From Argentina anserina (taxonomy: Eukaryota; Streptophyta; Magnoliopsida; Rosales; Rosaceae), in assembly GCF_933775445.1 (NCBI RefSeq), contig NC_065873.1, positions 496,001-560,000 of the forward strand: a DNA stretch of 64,000 bases. The letters are read 5' to 3'. Shown here piece by piece: positions 62,479 through 64,000 of this stretch. The notes beneath the pieces are model-generated. The model had not been told where the DNA came from. It saw nothing but the letters and a program-made list of their open reading frames with translations, and did not search any database. Each line of letters opens with the position of its first letter. Position 1 is the first letter of the stretch. The position numbers and the translations under genes were made by a program.

Positions 62479-63775
62479 ATGTCTCTATATCATGATCGAC
62501 CAATAATACGACTCCCCTTCTAATTACTAATCTCTCAATTTTTGAGATATCAATGTAGGAATATAATCAGCCAATCAGGTAGTAGAAGGGTTCTGGAGAC
62601 CAAGTCCGACCTATTCCCCGACGAGCAGGAGAAGATAGTGCTTCATCTGAAGGAAAGTTTGTTTACAGGACAACAATATCTAGGATGGATACTTGAAATG
62701 GATGGATGTATCTCCAATGGTATTCGACTTAAAACAACTAACATCTAGAATTAGCTTGACCCGCTAATTAACTCTCGTAAAGAGATGTATTTCCTTGGAC
62801 TTACATGACTAGCTTGTCAAGTGGTAGTCTTTCTTCATTATTTCATTAACCTGAAGTAAAACAACGTTCAGACATATACATTCTCAAAAAACAAAAAACA
62901 TGCAAACATATATGTTAAGTATATATTGAACATTAAAGGCCTGAACTATTTTTTTTAAATCATAGTTTACTAATAAGTTGAGGAAAATTTTATCTTGCGC
63001 TGCTGCATACAATATTTTCCTCTACACATTACCCCCCATATCCCTACATGCATGTTATGACATCCTTCAATTATCACACGCAACTGTGTGTATGTCGTAT
63101 ATTGTTGCACAACATATGAGCCCATAAGTTGGAGCCAATCTTGGATTTCATTACATTATCGCCATCTGACCAAAGTCCAAACCGTTAGCCACATTCTCCT
63201 GTTTAGGTCTCCCCGAACTCTTTCTTCTGTTCTCTTTTTTTTTTCCATCTTTCTCTTCTGGTTTTGAAGACAACAATAGAAATGGGCTATTTTCCATCTT
63301 GAGTTTTTTTTGGTCAATAATCCATCTTGAGTTGGACACTTGATTTTTTGTTTCTATTTTGGGCTGCCATGTACGATTGTAAGACTTGTGGCACCCATGA
63401 GTCCATGACATTACATTATCCACAAAGTTATCAAAATTCCAAGCTGATGATGATGTGTTGCAAACTTGGACTTCATGACCAATCCCCAGTACTAATTCTC
63501 ACTATTCTGAAAAATAGAAAATGAGCCAAATTCATTTTTTTCAAAAAAAATTTGTGTGGTGGCAAGTGCCTCTTGACAGAGATTTTGGAGCTTTGGGGTG
63601 TTGTGAACTAGAGTCTCACAGTCCACATGACAAGAGCTATGAACTACATTCCTCCACATATTCTGCTTCCACTCCTTTTCTCTCTCTGATTTCTCTCTTA
63701 CTCAAACCAAAGAGAGAAAAGATGTTTGCTTTCTGTGAAAAATGAAGAGCTTCAAAACAGGGTTATGCATCTTCC
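62477..63775. other. Intergenic DNA before the right-edge gene
   Basis: A 68-codon frame at 62542-62748 matches no known family. The last about 100 bp before 63776 are pyrimidine-rich and promoter/leader-like. Confidence 0.4.
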
Positions 63776-63940
63776 ATGGCCTGTCATTGTGCTTATCATC
63801 CATTTCCACCATCACCATTGATGAGCTCCAACACCAACAAGACCAGCAATCTTGTTATTGCTTCATCAAAAAAACCCAATTCTGTTTTGCTATCTGCCAT
63901 CAGCCACAATAGAGAGTCTTACAGTACCTTTGTTTCTGAG
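63776..63940 (+). CDS. First exon of a gene running off the right edge (possible plastid protein)
   Basis: From ATG 63776 an open frame encodes 55 residues (MACHCAYHPFPPSPLMSS, later NLVIASSKKPNSVLLSA) and ends at a donor-like GAG/GTAACA. The composition is rich in Ser, Asn and Pro and almost free of acidic residues, like a chloroplast transit peptide. The remainder lies outside the window, so the product cannot be named. Confidence 0.45.
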
Positions 63941-64000
63941 GTAACAAACTCTCTCTTTCTGGTTATTCTCTATAAATGCATCGCCATATCTGAGTTATAT

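Overview
The window is nuclear DNA from a flowering plant, most likely a eudicot. Genes are multi-exon with GT-AG introns that are clearly more AT-rich than the exons, 5' ends often carry transit-peptide-like sequence, and the spaces between genes are filled with small DNA transposons, LTR remnants and long (TA)n or (CT)n microsatellites. The gene families and repeat style would suit Rosaceae (strawberry/rose group), but that is an impression, not a proof. No rRNA, confident tRNA or CRISPR was seen.

Layout. 0-12 kb: the 3' part of a RING-like gene (2.5-3.6 kb), an intact LRAT/NC-domain gene (5.85-6.72 kb), a frameshifted histidyl-tRNA synthetase fragment on the minus strand (6.9-7.2 kb), a hAT-type element with an 8-bp target duplication, a tandem array of LTR-like units interrupted by two MITEs (8.5-11.2 kb), and a broken proteasome beta-subunit-like gene (11.3-12.0 kb). 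14.4-34.1 kb is the gene-dense core: the 18-exon chloroplast bifunctional aspartokinase/homoserine dehydrogenase; a complete 8-exon PARTING DANCERS-like meiotic crossover gene on the minus strand; a small conserved gene head-to-head with it across about 230 bp; a plastid-targeted DedA/VTT membrane protein; and a DUF1442 protein. 35.2-38.5 kb is DAD1 (oligosaccharyltransferase subunit) on the minus strand, with a tandemly repeated intron. 39.5-45.4 kb holds two neighbouring disease-resistance gene relics of different classes, a TIR-NBS-LRR with two frameshifts and a heavily broken CC-NBS-LRR. Then come a small secreted peptide gene that looks like an IDA-like precursor (46.9-47.15 kb, minus), a LINE-type RNase H fragment (48.3 kb), and an intact PMT24/25-type Golgi methyltransferase (49.55-53.62 kb, minus).

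From 54 kb to the right edge the DNA is mainly repeats: a solo LTR with a 5-bp target duplication that is itself split by a Mutator-like element with a perfect 9-bp duplication, a truncated second copy of the palindromic element seen at 0.76 kb, and three different fold-back elements lined up inside one run of (TA)n microsatellites (61.05-62.48 kb). The first exon of another gene begins at about 63.78 kb and runs off the window.

The genes do not form a pathway; they are housekeeping, meiotic and defence genes placed side by side. The most unusual material is the repeat architecture: palindromic elements sitting in (TA)n tracts, nested insertions whose order can be read from target duplications, and the pair of dead resistance genes. 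I did not see a convincing wholly new biological system.
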